DNA of 64,000 bases from Diplocloster modestus. Its GTDB lineage: Bacteria; Bacillota; Clostridia; Lachnospirales; Lachnospiraceae. Of this stretch, positions 29,383 through 38,005 are shown piece by piece. Position numbers and translations under genes: made by a program. Within the stretch, counting starts at the first letter, position 1. Every line of letters starts with the position of its first letter. The stretch is from assembly GCF_019042245.1 (NCBI RefSeq), contig NZ_JAHQCX010000017.1, forward strand, positions 1 through 64,000, read 5' to 3'. Below the pieces are notes generated by a model. That model was not told where the DNA came from. It did not search any database and was given only the letters and a program-made list of their open reading frames with translations.

Positions 29383-29752
29383 ACATTGTTCCTTTCCATC
29401 AATCCATCCTGATTGATTAGATTGATATTGACTATTTTATAATTTACTTATTTCTCTTTAATTTCCGTCTATTTTCCGGCTCTCCAAAGCGTCGAAATAT
29501 ACACTGCCGGAAAGACAGCTTTGGGGCAGTGCAGATGGGCAGCTTTTCCAGTCTCTGAAATCCCAAGACAGGATAACCCCGTTTGGGAGCGAACTCTAAA
29601 ATGCATGAAATATAAGAGAAATAGATGCCACCTAATCGGGAAAATCCCAGATAGGTGAAATTACCTCTGCGGACAGTTTCAAGCCTGCTTTCCGGGGGTA
29701 GAAGGGATTTATACTGCCTGCCCACTGACAAGCGTTGAAACGCCCAGCAATA
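29383..29752. other. 370-bp gap without a recognised gene
   Basis: A 95-codon minus-strand frame spans most of it, but its product is rich in arginine and leucine without pattern and has no good ribosome site. I see no strong hairpins or promoters. It may be the decayed upstream region of the RepA_N gene. Confidence 0.5.
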
Positions 29753-30145
29753 TCAAGGCTTTTTCGCTTCTAATTGTCCGCATAGGAGCCTTCTTTTACG
29801 ATCGCTGGCATTCTTCTGTTTCCGATGTACCTTTGCCGCACAGGGCTTACAGTATTTTGCCCGGTTGGAACCGGGGAGAAATGGCTGGCCACAGACAACA
29901 CACCGCTTCATACTTCCTCTGTATAACAGGGCTGTTTCTAAAGGCTTGTCCAATGTGAGAACCGCAATCCGAAACCATCTGCATAATAGCGAATAGGAAA
30001 TGCTCTGGACACAGACGCATTCCTCCCCGTCATCCAGAATGATACAGTTTCCGTTATCATAATTGCAGCACGCATGGACTAATTTTCTTGCTCTGCGGTA
30101 CTGACTGTAATCCATGACCGGTAATTTGCTTTTTATATACGTCAC
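29753..30145 (-). CDS. Cysteine-rich VLP-domain protein
   Basis: About 130 residues, with the Cys_rich_VLP layout often seen in integrative elements. An N-terminal segment has A-C-C-N-Y-D-N-G-N-C then C-V-C-V-Q-S-I-S-Y-S-L-L-C-R-W-F. A second zinc-ribbon-like C-x2-C (CVVCGQPF) is followed by Y-C-K-P-C. It is probably a nucleic-acid-binding protein; the function is unknown. The start is unsure: GTG at 30145 sits against AGGAGG, and ATG at 30115 has none. Confidence 0.7.
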   Translation of the reverse strand: MTYIKSKLPVMDYSQYRRARKLVHACCNYDNGNCIILDDGEECVCVQSISYSLLCRWFRIAVLTLDKPLETALLYRGSMKRCVVCGQPFLPGSNRAKYCKPCAAKVHRKQKNASDRKRRLLCGQLEAKKP

Positions 30146-30332
30146 CTCCTGACTGTCAAAAAATATCCCTTCACTATTCCGTACATTTTTTTGGCAAAAA
30201 TAGGGGGTCTTTTTGAAAATTTCACAAAAAATTCACAATTTACCCTGTCAGAAGTGGCAGCCCCAAAATTCCTCCATTATTTAGTACATATTTCAGGAAA
30301 AAGTTGCCGTCTATCCTGAGAAAGTACAAAAA

Positions 30333-30368
30333 AATTCACACCTCAGGTTTTACCCTATGGTGTGAATT
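30333..30368 (-). terminator. Terminator of the redox operon
   Basis: AATTCACACC (30333-30342) pairs with GGTGTGAATT (30359-30368), followed on the minus strand by TTTTTTGTAC. It overlaps the stop of the winged-helix gene. Bases 30146-30332 hold no gene. Confidence 0.85.
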
Positions 30369-30841
30369 TATGGCAACACAAACTTATATCCGATTCCGGT
30401 AACACTTTTGATATAGTCGGGATCGCCTGGGTCTATCTTTAATTTTTTCCGAAGATTACATACATGGTTATTGATTGCTTTTCTGGAATAGTAAGCATAA
30501 TCCTCTTTCCAGACCAAATCCATAATAAGTTCATAGGTAAATACCCGATTTGGATTCATAATGAGCAGCGACAGAATATCAAATTCTTTAGCAGTAAGTT
30601 CGATTTTTTCTTCTCTTACTTTTACAATGCGTTGTTCTACACAAAGATATAAGTTGCCTTCCTGAATTTCCGTGAGGGAATCAATTAATTGCCAACCGTG
30701 TCTTAAATGCTGATATGTAACACCAGCATTTGTTTCCACAGGATTATCAAGAAGATATTTCGCAAGTTCTTTCCTCTGTTTTTCGTCAAGTAAGAGTGCT
30801 AATTTCTCACCAATCTGTACACCAGTCTCGGATAAATCCAA
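30368..30841 (-). CDS. Winged-helix (OmpR/PhoB-type) transcriptional regulator without receiver domain, start possibly frameshifted
   Basis: A 157-residue protein. Residues about 60-157 form a response-regulator-type DNA-binding domain (ELTAKEFDILSLLIMNPNRV, then V-x-x-L-R-K-K-L, ending V-T-G-I-G-Y-K-F). The N-terminal 55 residues are helical and are not a phosphoreceiver. The only start in frame is TTG 30841 without a ribosome site. An ATG at 30858 with GGTGGTGA upstream is out of frame by one base: ATG-GGA-AAT-TAG would read M-G-K-L-V-V-L-D if one more A were present. It could be a recent frameshift or a sequence error. It is the last gene of the redox operon, 32 nt after DUF4405. Confidence 0.65.
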   Translation of the reverse strand: MDLSETGVQIGEKLALLLDEKQRKELAKYLLDNPVETNAGVTYQHLRHGWQLIDSLTEIQEGNLYLCVEQRIVKVREEKIELTAKEFDILSLLIMNPNRVFTYELIMDLVWKEDYAYYSRKAINNHVCNLRKKLKIDPGDPDYIKSVTGIGYKFVLP

Positions 30842-30873
30842 TACAACTAATTTCCCATAAAATCACCACCAAA

Positions 30874-31533
30874 TTATTTTTTAGAATATTTTCTCATATA
30901 ATAACCAATGTATCCGAACAACCACATAATCGACAAATAATCTGCTAAAAATCGGACAATCGGTTCTTCATAATTGAAATACACAAACTGCTCCTTCAGC
31001 ACCATATAACTAAAGAGGTCGCGATATATAAAAGCATAAACACCATATCCGGCAATCAGCAACGCAAAGCCTCGAAGAATCCATTTGCGGATTGCAGATG
31101 TTTTTTTGATGTGCTTGTTTACTATGTTCATCACCATGCCCCAATGGAGACCAAGATGAACCGCCATGAAAACAAATCCCCAATAGGCTGAAACCATATG
31201 CAGATTTCTGGCAAAGGAGCGTCCGCCTTGAATAGGCAGAAAATCGAACACATAGCGGGACAGCATAATTCCACTAATCATAGCGCCGAGCATACATAAC
31301 ACCAACAATGCTACGAGTATAGTTTGTATCATGCGGTATGGCGTGTATTTTCCTTTGAAAACAGCCTTGCTCCACTTATGATTGAAAATATGATGAATAA
31401 GCACTAAAAGAAGCATTCCAGTTCCCAGCCATTCATGTGTAGCTCTGCCGATTAGTTCATAGGTCATCAGAAGAAGCAGGAGGATTGTCATAATGAAATC
31501 CAATGTTAACTTTTTAAGTGCTTGTGGGTTCAT
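30874..31533 (-). CDS. DUF4405-type membrane protein with two H-X13-H motifs (putative b-type cytochrome)
   Basis: A 219-residue membrane protein with about five hydrophobic segments. It contains two histidine pairs, H33/H47 and H112/H126, each separated by 13 residues within a membrane helix (T-H-E-W...I-H-H and L-H-M...V-H-L-G-L-H-W). This is the ligand pattern of diheme cytochrome b. It falls in the DUF4405/cytochrome b561-like group by eye. It is predicted to move electrons across the membrane, possibly to the lipoprotein flavodoxins of the same operon. Start ATG 31533 is preceded by AGGAAGTG. Confidence 0.75.
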   Translation of the reverse strand: MNPQALKKLTLDFIMTILLLLLMTYELIGRATHEWLGTGMLLLVLIHHIFNHKWSKAVFKGKYTPYRMIQTILVALLVLCMLGAMISGIMLSRYVFDFLPIQGGRSFARNLHMVSAYWGFVFMAVHLGLHWGMVMNIVNKHIKKTSAIRKWILRGFALLIAGYGVYAFIYRDLFSYMVLKEQFVYFNYEEPIVRFLADYLSIMWLFGYIGYYMRKYSKK

Positions 31534-31559
31534 ACGCTTCACTTCCTTTGTGCTAATCC

Positions 31560-32195
31560 TTATTCCCGAATAAAATTTGTAAAGGTAACGGCTTCTGTTT
31601 CCGGTCGGTCAATACAGATCTGTCGGCCGGCCTCAATGCAGCGAAGAAAATATGCCATGTTTTTTCCTAAAATACGCATAGTTTGCATACCTTCCTCATC
31701 TTTCTTGACTTGTTCGGGCGTTGCACCGTGAACAATCGTCCAGTAACGGGAAGAAATAATCGGCATCTGCATTAGGGCAAAATATTTATTGATCTGATCC
31801 CATGTTGCCGTGGTTCCGGCGCGACGGGCAGATACAACAGCAGCCGCAGGCTTTAAGAGGAAACGATTTCCACCGCCGCAGAGATCAGCATAAAAAGCAC
31901 GGTCAAGAAAAGAAGTCAGAGCGCCGCTGGCTGCTCCCCAATGAACCGGAGTACCGAATACAAAACCGTCATAATCTCCGGCGATCTCTAAAAATTCGTT
32001 TACCGTGCCGCCAAGAGCACATACACCTTTCTTCACACAGGCTTTACAGGCAATACAGCCGGAAATCGCCTTATTGCCAATCCAGAAAACATCGGTATCA
32101 ATACCGTTTTTATTCAATGCTTCGGACACCTCGCAGAGAGCTGTATAGGTACAACCCTCTTTATGAGGACTCCCGTTTACAAGCAATACTTTCAT
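31560..32195 (-). CDS. Flavodoxin-fold NAD(P)H-dependent FMN/iron-sulfur flavoprotein
   Basis: A 211-residue flavodoxin-like protein of the NADPH-dependent FMN reductase / iron-sulfur flavoprotein group. The P-loop VLLVNGSPHKEGCTYTAL binds FMN phosphate. C-I-A-C-K-A-C-V-K-K-G-V-C gives a compact C-x2-C-x2-C-x5-C motif as in archaeal and clostridial Isf proteins, which hold a 4Fe-4S cluster. FGTPVHWGAASGAL is the conserved flavin loop. Start at ATG 32195 with GGAGGTG 6 nt upstream. It lies in the redox operon 14 nt after the aldo/keto reductase. Confidence 0.85.
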   Translation of the reverse strand: MKVLLVNGSPHKEGCTYTALCEVSEALNKNGIDTDVFWIGNKAISGCIACKACVKKGVCALGGTVNEFLEIAGDYDGFVFGTPVHWGAASGALTSFLDRAFYADLCGGGNRFLLKPAAAVVSARRAGTTATWDQINKYFALMQMPIISSRYWTIVHGATPEQVKKDEEGMQTMRILGKNMAYFLRCIEAGRQICIDRPETEAVTFTNFIRE

Positions 32196-32209
32196 CGTTT
32201 TCACCTCCG

Positions 32210-33199
32210 TTATTTTGCACGATGACCGCCAAAGACATCAAATGTCATAGAGTTTAATTTGTTATCAATTTCAGAAATTTCACCGGCAGTTAAGAGAATA
32301 TCGCCTGCAGCAAAATTTTCACGAATCCGGTCAGGCTTTCTGGAACCGGGAATCGGAATAATGTAAGGTTTTTTGCAAATCATCCAAGCCAACGACAGTT
32401 GACTCATCGTGCAATTCTTTTCCTGTGCCATCCGTTCCAGCAATTCCAAAAGTTCTTTGGCTTTGCTATATCCTTCTTCTGTGTACTGCGGCATACCTGC
32501 CCGGTAGTCATGCTTTCCCTCAAAGACAGTACCCGGTGTATATTGTCCGGTCAGAAAGCCGTTTGCCATAGGAGAAAAAGCCACATAAGACACATTCAAT
32601 TCTTCGCACACAGGAAAAATAGATTCATGCCACCTTGCCATCATGGAATATCGGTTCTCTATAGCAGTCACCGGGCATACTGCGTGTGCCCGCCGCAGGT
32701 ATTCTTCCGTTGTTTCGGAAATTCCCCAATGTCGGATTTTACCTTCTTTGATGAGTTCAGACATGGTTTCCGCAACAACCTCCGGTTCAACCTTTGGGTC
32801 TATGCGATGCTGATAATACAAATCGATATAATCCGTACCCAGCTTTTTCAAGCTGCCCTCTACGCTTTTTCGGATGGTTTCCGGACTGCTGTCCAAAGAA
32901 AGGGATAAATCTTCGTTATGGAAAACACCCATTTTGGTGGCGATCACAACTTTGTCCCTTACATCATGTAGTGCCTGACCTACTAATTCTTCATTATAGG
33001 ACACAGAGCCGTCCGGGAAGAAGCCCGTATAGGCTTCGGCGGTGTCAAAAAAGTCATATCCCATCTCATAGGCCTGTCGTAATGTTTTTATTGCAGTATT
33101 TTTTTCGGTCGGCTCACCGGAAGCATGGCTGAATCCCATACAGCCAAGACCCACCGGATTGACCATCAAATCACTGTTGCCAAGTTTTCTTTTTTGCAT
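32210..33199 (-). CDS. Aldo/keto reductase
   Basis: A 329-residue NADPH-dependent carbonyl reductase with the AKR barrel. The catalytic set is present: aspartate and tyrosine in FFDTAEAYTG, lysine in VIATKMGVF, and the H in DLYYQHRIDP. C-terminal PIPGSRKPDRIREN binds the cofactor. It is closest by eye to the yeast/plant-like AKR13 group. The physiological substrate is not deducible. Neighbouring reductases suggest detoxification of aldehydes or quinones. Confidence 0.92.
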   Translation of the reverse strand: MQKRKLGNSDLMVNPVGLGCMGFSHASGEPTEKNTAIKTLRQAYEMGYDFFDTAEAYTGFFPDGSVSYNEELVGQALHDVRDKVVIATKMGVFHNEDLSLSLDSSPETIRKSVEGSLKKLGTDYIDLYYQHRIDPKVEPEVVAETMSELIKEGKIRHWGISETTEEYLRRAHAVCPVTAIENRYSMMARWHESIFPVCEELNVSYVAFSPMANGFLTGQYTPGTVFEGKHDYRAGMPQYTEEGYSKAKELLELLERMAQEKNCTMSQLSLAWMICKKPYIIPIPGSRKPDRIRENFAAGDILLTAGEISEIDNKLNSMTFDVFGGHRAK

Positions 33200-33211
33200 G
33201 GTATGTTCTCC

Positions 33212-33751
33212 TTAAATTCCTTTGCCCATTTCATAGGCTTGCTGCATCGTAGCTGTGTTCTTAATCACACCGGCTTCATAAACGCCTCTCCCGTAAATAA
33301 CGCCCATTTCCTTTGAGCCGGAAAGGCAGGCGGCAAGACCTCGGAAACACTCTAAAGTGCAATCCATAACGGTGCTGCTTTCCTCCGCAGCAGTCATAAT
33401 GTAATAAAACTCTTTGTTCTTAATCTGCGTCCACTGTGCCACTGTACGGTCAATCACGGTTTTCATCTGTGCGTCGATAGAGTAAAAATAGACAGGGCTT
33501 GCCATAACGATAACATCCGCCCAGTGCATTTTCTCAAGGATTTCCGCCATATCGTCTTTAATGGCACAGACACCGCCGCTTTTTTTGCAGTAGTAACAGG
33601 TGTTGCAATAGCCGATTTTTTTGCTTCGCAGAAAAATCTTTTCTACCTCGTTACCGGCTTCCTGCGCCCCTTTCATAAACGCATCACATAACACATCGGA
33701 ATTGCCTCCATTACGGGGACTACCGGATAAAATCAATACTTTTTTGCTCAT
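33212..33751 (-). CDS. Flavodoxin-family iron-sulfur flavoprotein
   Basis: A 179-residue NADPH-dependent FMN reductase-like protein. The opening LILSGSPRNGGNSDVLCDAF is the FMN phosphate loop. Y-C-N-T-C-Y-Y-C-K-K-S-G-G-V-C gives C-x2-C-x2-C-x6-C, an Isf-type cluster motif. ASPVYFYSIDAQMKTVIDR follows. It is strongly similar in layout to the protein at 54992-55534. Start at ATG 33751 preceded by GGAGGAGG; it overlaps the end of no other gene and lies 13 nt before its downstream partner. Confidence 0.88.
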   Translation of the reverse strand: MSKKVLILSGSPRNGGNSDVLCDAFMKGAQEAGNEVEKIFLRSKKIGYCNTCYYCKKSGGVCAIKDDMAEILEKMHWADVIVMASPVYFYSIDAQMKTVIDRTVAQWTQIKNKEFYYIMTAAEESSTVMDCTLECFRGLAACLSGSKEMGVIYGRGVYEAGVIKNTATMQQAYEMGKGI

Positions 33752-33764
33752 AACAGCCTCCTCC

Positions 33765-34517
33765 TTAATAGCCAAGTTCATCCAGCCAGCTTATAATATC
33801 CGGCTCAGCTTCCTGCACATTGTTGCGGGATACTGTAAATCCGTCCTCGTTGACTTCGGTATTTGGCTCCAGTTCTGCAATGGTGCCGATAGTGCCGGAA
33901 AATCCACTGCCGCCGTGGGTGTTAAACGGAATAATGGTTTTGCCGGAAAAATCATAAGTATCAAAGAAAGTATAGAGAATCATCGGCATATCGCCCCACC
34001 AGTTGGGATAACCCACAAAGATGGTATCATATTGATCCAGATTCTCAATCGTATCCTTAATAGCGGGACGGGCATTGTCATCCTGTTCGTCAGCCGCCAA
34101 ATCGACAAGGGTGTCATGGTCAGTCGGATAGGGAGTTTCCGGTTCGATACGGAAAATATCTGCGTTTGTTTGCTCCTGAATCACATAAGCTACATACTGT
34201 GTGTTTCCGAGAACTTCTCCATTAATGACAACAACACTGTTATCTTCCTCTTGCGTCATGTTGTTTGGATCAGTTGTTTCCGGCATGGAGAAGTAAACAA
34301 CAAGGGTTTTCGCATCCGTTTCCGGCTGTTCAGAAGGTGTTTCAGCAGGTTCTTCTTCATCAGAAGAAGATGGCTGCTCTGTCTGCTCTGCACTTTCCGT
34401 AGCAGGTACAGATGAAGAAGATTCCGATGAATTTTCGTCTGCAGATTGACTATTACTACAAGCTGCCAGTGCAAAAATCATAGTCAGTGCAAGGCACAGG
34501 GAAATTATTTTTTTCAT
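33765..34517 (-). CDS. Lipoprotein flavodoxin (exported)
   Basis: A 250-residue exported protein. A lipoprotein signal peptide ends in the lipobox L-A-A-C (about residues 17-20). A serine/glutamate-rich linker (20-70) follows, then a flavodoxin domain: LVVYFSMPETTD phosphate loop, Y-D-T-I-F-V-G-Y-P-N-W-W-G-D-M-P and a late I-P-F-N-T-H-G-G-S-G-F-S-G. Flavodoxins are normally cytoplasmic; here the protein would be tethered outside the membrane. It sits next to a paralogue in the same operon. Confidence 0.88.
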   Translation of the reverse strand: MKKIISLCLALTMIFALAACSNSQSADENSSESSSSVPATESAEQTEQPSSSDEEEPAETPSEQPETDAKTLVVYFSMPETTDPNNMTQEEDNSVVVINGEVLGNTQYVAYVIQEQTNADIFRIEPETPYPTDHDTLVDLAADEQDDNARPAIKDTIENLDQYDTIFVGYPNWWGDMPMILYTFFDTYDFSGKTIIPFNTHGGSGFSGTIGTIAELEPNTEVNEDGFTVSRNNVQEAEPDIISWLDELGY

Positions 34518-34585
34518 AATGGTTTCCTCCTAAAATTGATTTTTTTTATTTTTGAGTTACTATCGGATAAATCTTTATCTTACTT

Positions 34586-35242
34586 TTACAGATTCAGACC
34601 TTCAATCCATTCTGTTACCGCATCTTTTGAGACACTGGAAGAAAAGCGTTCACCCTCCAGCCAGTTTCCAGTTCCGGCCATTTCCTCTAACAATTTACCG
34701 CTTTCACCGATATCGTCATTAGCAGAGGTAGCAAAAGGTATTACCGTTTTGCCTGTAAAATCATTGGATTTTACAAAGTCATTTACCGGCCACGCAGCAA
34801 TATCCCACCAAATTGGATATCCGATAAACACGGTATCGTATTCATCCCAGTTTTCCACGGTATCCGCCGCAAGCTCCACATCCCGCAAGGATTCATCCTC
34901 GTGCTCTCTGGATACACGGCTGTCCTCATTGCTATAATTCAAATCTTCATCCGTGTAGGGTTCTGCCGGTTCCAGCTCGAACAGGTCGCCGCCAGTTTCC
35001 TGTGCGATGTAATTGGCTGCTGCTTCCGTGTTGCCTGTGGCGGAAAAATAGACCACCAATGTCTTTCCGTTTTCTGATTCAGAAGATTCGGAAGCAGAAA
35101 TATCCGCAGGTGTTTCTGCACTTTCTGTTGTTGGCTCGGATAAAGATTCAGATGAATCATTTGTCTGCGGCTGATTGTTACTGCAAGCTGCCAGTGTGAA
35201 AACGAAAGTCAGTGCAAGGAATAAAGAAATTACTTTTTTCAT
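34586..35242 (-). CDS. Lipoprotein flavodoxin (exported), second copy
   Basis: A 218-residue paralogue of the preceding gene. The signal peptide has lipobox L-A-A-C, then a short acidic/serine linker, then flavodoxin motifs: LVVYFSATGNTEAAANYIAQ (an exact classical FMN loop S-A-T-G-N-T), D-T-V-F-I-G-Y-P-I-W-W-D and a late V-I-P-F-A-T-S-A-N-D-D-I-G. It is probably a surface-exposed FMN protein receiving electrons from a membrane donor. It lies 17 nt after the alcohol dehydrogenase. Confidence 0.88.
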   Translation of the reverse strand: MKKVISLFLALTFVFTLAACSNNQPQTNDSSESLSEPTTESAETPADISASESSESENGKTLVVYFSATGNTEAAANYIAQETGGDLFELEPAEPYTDEDLNYSNEDSRVSREHEDESLRDVELAADTVENWDEYDTVFIGYPIWWDIAAWPVNDFVKSNDFTGKTVIPFATSANDDIGESGKLLEEMAGTGNWLEGERFSSSVSKDAVTEWIEGLNL

Positions 35243-35259
35243 GGTGTTTACCTCCTAAA

Positions 35260-36429
35260 TTATATGGATTCTTTTAATATCTGCCGGATTTCTTCGGCAG
35301 TCATTTTTTTGTAACTTCCGGGAGCGATATTACAGGAATCTGCCACCTCTCCCAGAAGTGCTTCGTCTGTAATTCCCAATTCGGTCAGAGTGGTAGGCAA
35401 GCCAATTTCTGCGATAAACATAGCCAGTGATTCCACACCGGATTGTGCAAGTTCTTCATCGCTCATGCCTTCACGGGGAATATTCCAGACATTTTCTGCA
35501 AAGCGAATGAACTTCGGCAACCCGTCTTTATAAATATGCCGATAGTAGATTGGGTGCAGCACTGCCAGCCCTTCGCCGTGGTTGCAGTCCGTGTAAGCGC
35601 CAAGCTGATGTTCCATTTGGTGGCACTGGAAATCACACCGCTTGCCCAGCTTGATGATACGGTTTTCCGCCATAGTCGCTGCCCACATAAGGTTGCTCCG
35701 GGCAGTATAGTCCTTCGGATTTTTTATCACCTCCCGCAGATTGTGGATTACACTTTTCATCAACGCCTCTGAAATGTTGTCAGAAACATTATCTTCATTC
35801 GGCTCGCTGAAATAGGTCTCCATAATATGAGAAAGAATATCGAAACCGCCGGAAATGGTCTGACGCAGGGGAACGGTCATCGTGTAGACCGGATCAAGCA
35901 TAGCGAACTTTGCATTGCAGGCAGGATAGTCCCGCCCCGTCTTGATTTTACGCTCCTCATTGGTGATAACAGCTCCGCCGTTGCACTCACTGCCGGTGCC
36001 TGTAACCGTAACCACGAATCCAAGCGGAAGCGGCTCAAAATCCACAATACCGGCTCGCTCCCAAAAGTCATTCCATATATCACCCTCATACCGGGCAGCC
36101 AGTGAAACCGCCTTGCAGCAGTCCATCACAGAACCACCGCCCACGCCGAGAATGAAATCAACGCCTTTTTCTCTTGCAAGGGCTGCGCCTTCCAAAACTT
36201 TTGCATAGGTGGGGTTAGCCATAATTCCGGAAAACTCAACAATTGTTTTCTTTGCGGCGGTCAAAGCCTCAACGATTTCATCGTAGATACCGTTTCTCTT
36301 GATAGCCTCGCCCCCATAGGCAAGCATAACGGTTTTTCCATAATGGCTTAAAACACTGGAAAGATATTCTTTCACACAGCCTTTACCAAAATAAACTTTG
36401 GTGTCATTTTCAAAAATAAAATTGTTCAT
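35260..36429 (-). CDS. Iron-containing alcohol dehydrogenase (butanol dehydrogenase-like)
   Basis: A 389-residue group III Fe-ADH. The N-terminal NAD(P)-binding half has LGVGGGSVMDCCKAVSLAA. The metal ligands lie in the C-terminal half, within CDFQCHQMEHQLGAYTDCNH then G-E-G-L-A-V-L-H-P. It is similar to BdhA/YugJ-type enzymes that reduce aldehydes with NADPH. It is the first gene of the minus-strand redox operon and is transcribed from the MerR-type promoter at 36475-36505. Confidence 0.92.
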   Translation of the reverse strand: MNNFIFENDTKVYFGKGCVKEYLSSVLSHYGKTVMLAYGGEAIKRNGIYDEIVEALTAAKKTIVEFSGIMANPTYAKVLEGAALAREKGVDFILGVGGGSVMDCCKAVSLAARYEGDIWNDFWERAGIVDFEPLPLGFVVTVTGTGSECNGGAVITNEERKIKTGRDYPACNAKFAMLDPVYTMTVPLRQTISGGFDILSHIMETYFSEPNEDNVSDNISEALMKSVIHNLREVIKNPKDYTARSNLMWAATMAENRIIKLGKRCDFQCHQMEHQLGAYTDCNHGEGLAVLHPIYYRHIYKDGLPKFIRFAENVWNIPREGMSDEELAQSGVESLAMFIAEIGLPTTLTELGITDEALLGEVADSCNIAPGSYKKMTAEEIRQILKESI

Positions 36430-36474
36430 CTGTTATTTCTCCTTTGATTTCACTTTATTCTGTGATACAATCAG

Positions 36475-36505
36475 AGTATAACAACCGGTTGTAACTATCG
36501 GTCAA
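36475..36505 (-). promoter_or_regulatory. MerR-controlled promoter of the redox operon
   Basis: Minus strand: TTGACC (36500-36505), a 19-bp spacer, TATACT (36475-36480). The spacer contains the perfect palindrome ACAACCGGTTGT (36481-36492). A stretched 19-bp spacer with a central dyad is the hallmark of MerR-type activation, and a merR-like gene starts divergently at 36558. Confidence 0.85.
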
Positions 36506-36557
36506 TACCCTTTTTAAAAGATTTTTAATTTCTTTACACACATAGGAGGTAATCGTT

Positions 36558-36956
36558 ATGTACACGATGATGCAGGTATGCAGAACACTCGATATGACAT
36601 ACCAAACCTTAAAATTTTACTGCAACGAGGGGCTTATTCCAAATGTAAAGCGTGATTCCAACAATCGCCGGATTTTCGATGAACAGGATATAAAATGGAT
36701 TAAAGACCTTACCTGTCTGAAAAAATGCGGCATGAGCATACAGGAAATGAAAGGATATCTTTCACTGTGCCTTGAGGGACAATCAACTATTTTATCGAGA
36801 AAAGAAATGCTCGCTCAGAAACGGACAGCCCTTCTCTCTGAAATCGAAGAACTAAATGCCAGTGTCGCTTACATCGATTGGAAACAAAATTTTTATGATG
36901 ATGTTCTCTCAGGAAAGCAACCGTATATAAGTAATTTGATACGGACAAAAGAGTAA
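36558..36956 (+). CDS. MerR-family transcriptional regulator
   Basis: A 132-residue MerR protein. The winged HTH start reads MYTMMQVCRTLDMTYQTLKF then Y-C-N-E-G-L-I-P. L-K-K-C-G-M-S-I-Q-E-M-K follows, then a long dimerisation helix (about 80-115). The effector-binding tail is short, as in aldehyde/redox-sensing MerR proteins (AdhR/NmlR-like). A cysteine at about residue 54 could be the sensor. AGGAGG precedes the ATG. It is divergent from the Fe-ADH operon. Confidence 0.9.
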   Translation: MYTMMQVCRTLDMTYQTLKFYCNEGLIPNVKRDSNNRRIFDEQDIKWIKDLTCLKKCGMSIQEMKGYLSLCLEGQSTILSRKEMLAQKRTALLSEIEELNASVAYIDWKQNFYDDVLSGKQPYISNLIRTKE

Positions 36957-36968
36957 ATCTACACTCTG

Positions 36969-37970
36969 TCACATTTGCTTTTCCCAAAAGGCAACAGCAT
37001 CATCAAACCAGCCCTCGGCTGCTGTTCCGATTCCAATACCAAATCCGTGTTCCAGTCCGGGATATTTGTGAAACTCTGTATCAATACCAAGAGAGTCCAA
37101 AACCTCCAAACGCTGCTGCATGGTGCGCCAGCTTGCGATACCGTCATTTTCTCCTACGCAGGCATAAGTTGGCGGGTCGTTCTCGGTGTAGTCGCTATGA
37201 CCTGTGTACTGCATGATAACGGCTCCCGGCTGGGGTAAATCATCGCCGCCGAAAGCAGCGGGACCATAGGAGCCGAGCCATGCTGCCATTCTTGCACCAG
37301 CCGAACCGCCCCAAAGAGAGTAGCAATCGGTATCTACCTCCAATTCCTCGGCGTGTTCAAAAATAAAACTGATGGCTCGTGCCAAATCTTCGCAGGCAGT
37401 TTGTGAGCCAGGACGATAAATCAAAGCAAAGGCATTATAGCCTTTTTTTGATAATTCCAACGCATGAGGGAAACTGTCCTGCATCGCTCCCACATAAGCA
37501 AATCCGCCGCCTGCGTTGCACACAGCGAACTTCTCGCCGGGATTGCCTTTGAAAAAGAACAGCCCCGTATCTTCTTTATCCGGGTCAGCCGCCTTTTCTT
37601 CCTCCGTATAAATATCATAGAATACGGTTTCTCCGGCATCGGCATGGCTTTTCAGATAGTTTACAATTTCTACTGTCTTATCCGGTGAAATGTTGTTGTA
37701 CCATGTGAGTCTTAATTCTTCCAACGTGTCTCCGCTGTAATATCCGGTATCAGCCGGAAAAATCAACCTGCCGTAATCACCGAAAGAAGAATCATTAATT
37801 ACATCTGCTATACGGGTGTTTTTATCAAAGCTGCTCAAATTCATTTGCTCCATTTGTGATTCCGCTGTGTTTTCTGTTTCGGGGCTGACGGAGGAAGTAT
37901 CTTCAGACGAACAGCCGGCGAAACAGAAAATCACAAGAAATATCATAAAAAGAATGGTTGCTTTCTTCAT
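36969..37970 (-). CDS. Exported alpha/beta hydrolase (lipoprotein)
   Basis: A 333-residue esterase-like protein with a lipoprotein signal ending F-A-G-C. The mature part has N-A-G-G-G-F-A-Y-V-G as oxyanion loop, the nucleophile elbow SLWGGSAGAR (G-G-S-A-G), a later ENDG aspartate and PGLEHGFG histidine. This is the BD-FAE/BCE-type esterase layout. The natural ester is unknown. It lies downstream of the LysR gene, which is separated by a good terminator, and is convergent with merR. Confidence 0.85.
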   Translation of the reverse strand: MKKATILFMIFLVIFCFAGCSSEDTSSVSPETENTAESQMEQMNLSSFDKNTRIADVINDSSFGDYGRLIFPADTGYYSGDTLEELRLTWYNNISPDKTVEIVNYLKSHADAGETVFYDIYTEEEKAADPDKEDTGLFFFKGNPGEKFAVCNAGGGFAYVGAMQDSFPHALELSKKGYNAFALIYRPGSQTACEDLARAISFIFEHAEELEVDTDCYSLWGGSAGARMAAWLGSYGPAAFGGDDLPQPGAVIMQYTGHSDYTENDPPTYACVGENDGIASWRTMQQRLEVLDSLGIDTEFHKYPGLEHGFGIGIGTAAEGWFDDAVAFWEKQM

Positions 37971-38005
37971 TTCGATCACCTCTGCTTTTTCTTTACACCT
38001 ACATT

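Noticed and set aside
29444..29731. 95-codon frame between the RepA_N and Cys-rich genes
   Set aside because: No ribosome site, no domain, irregular composition; kept only as a described gap.
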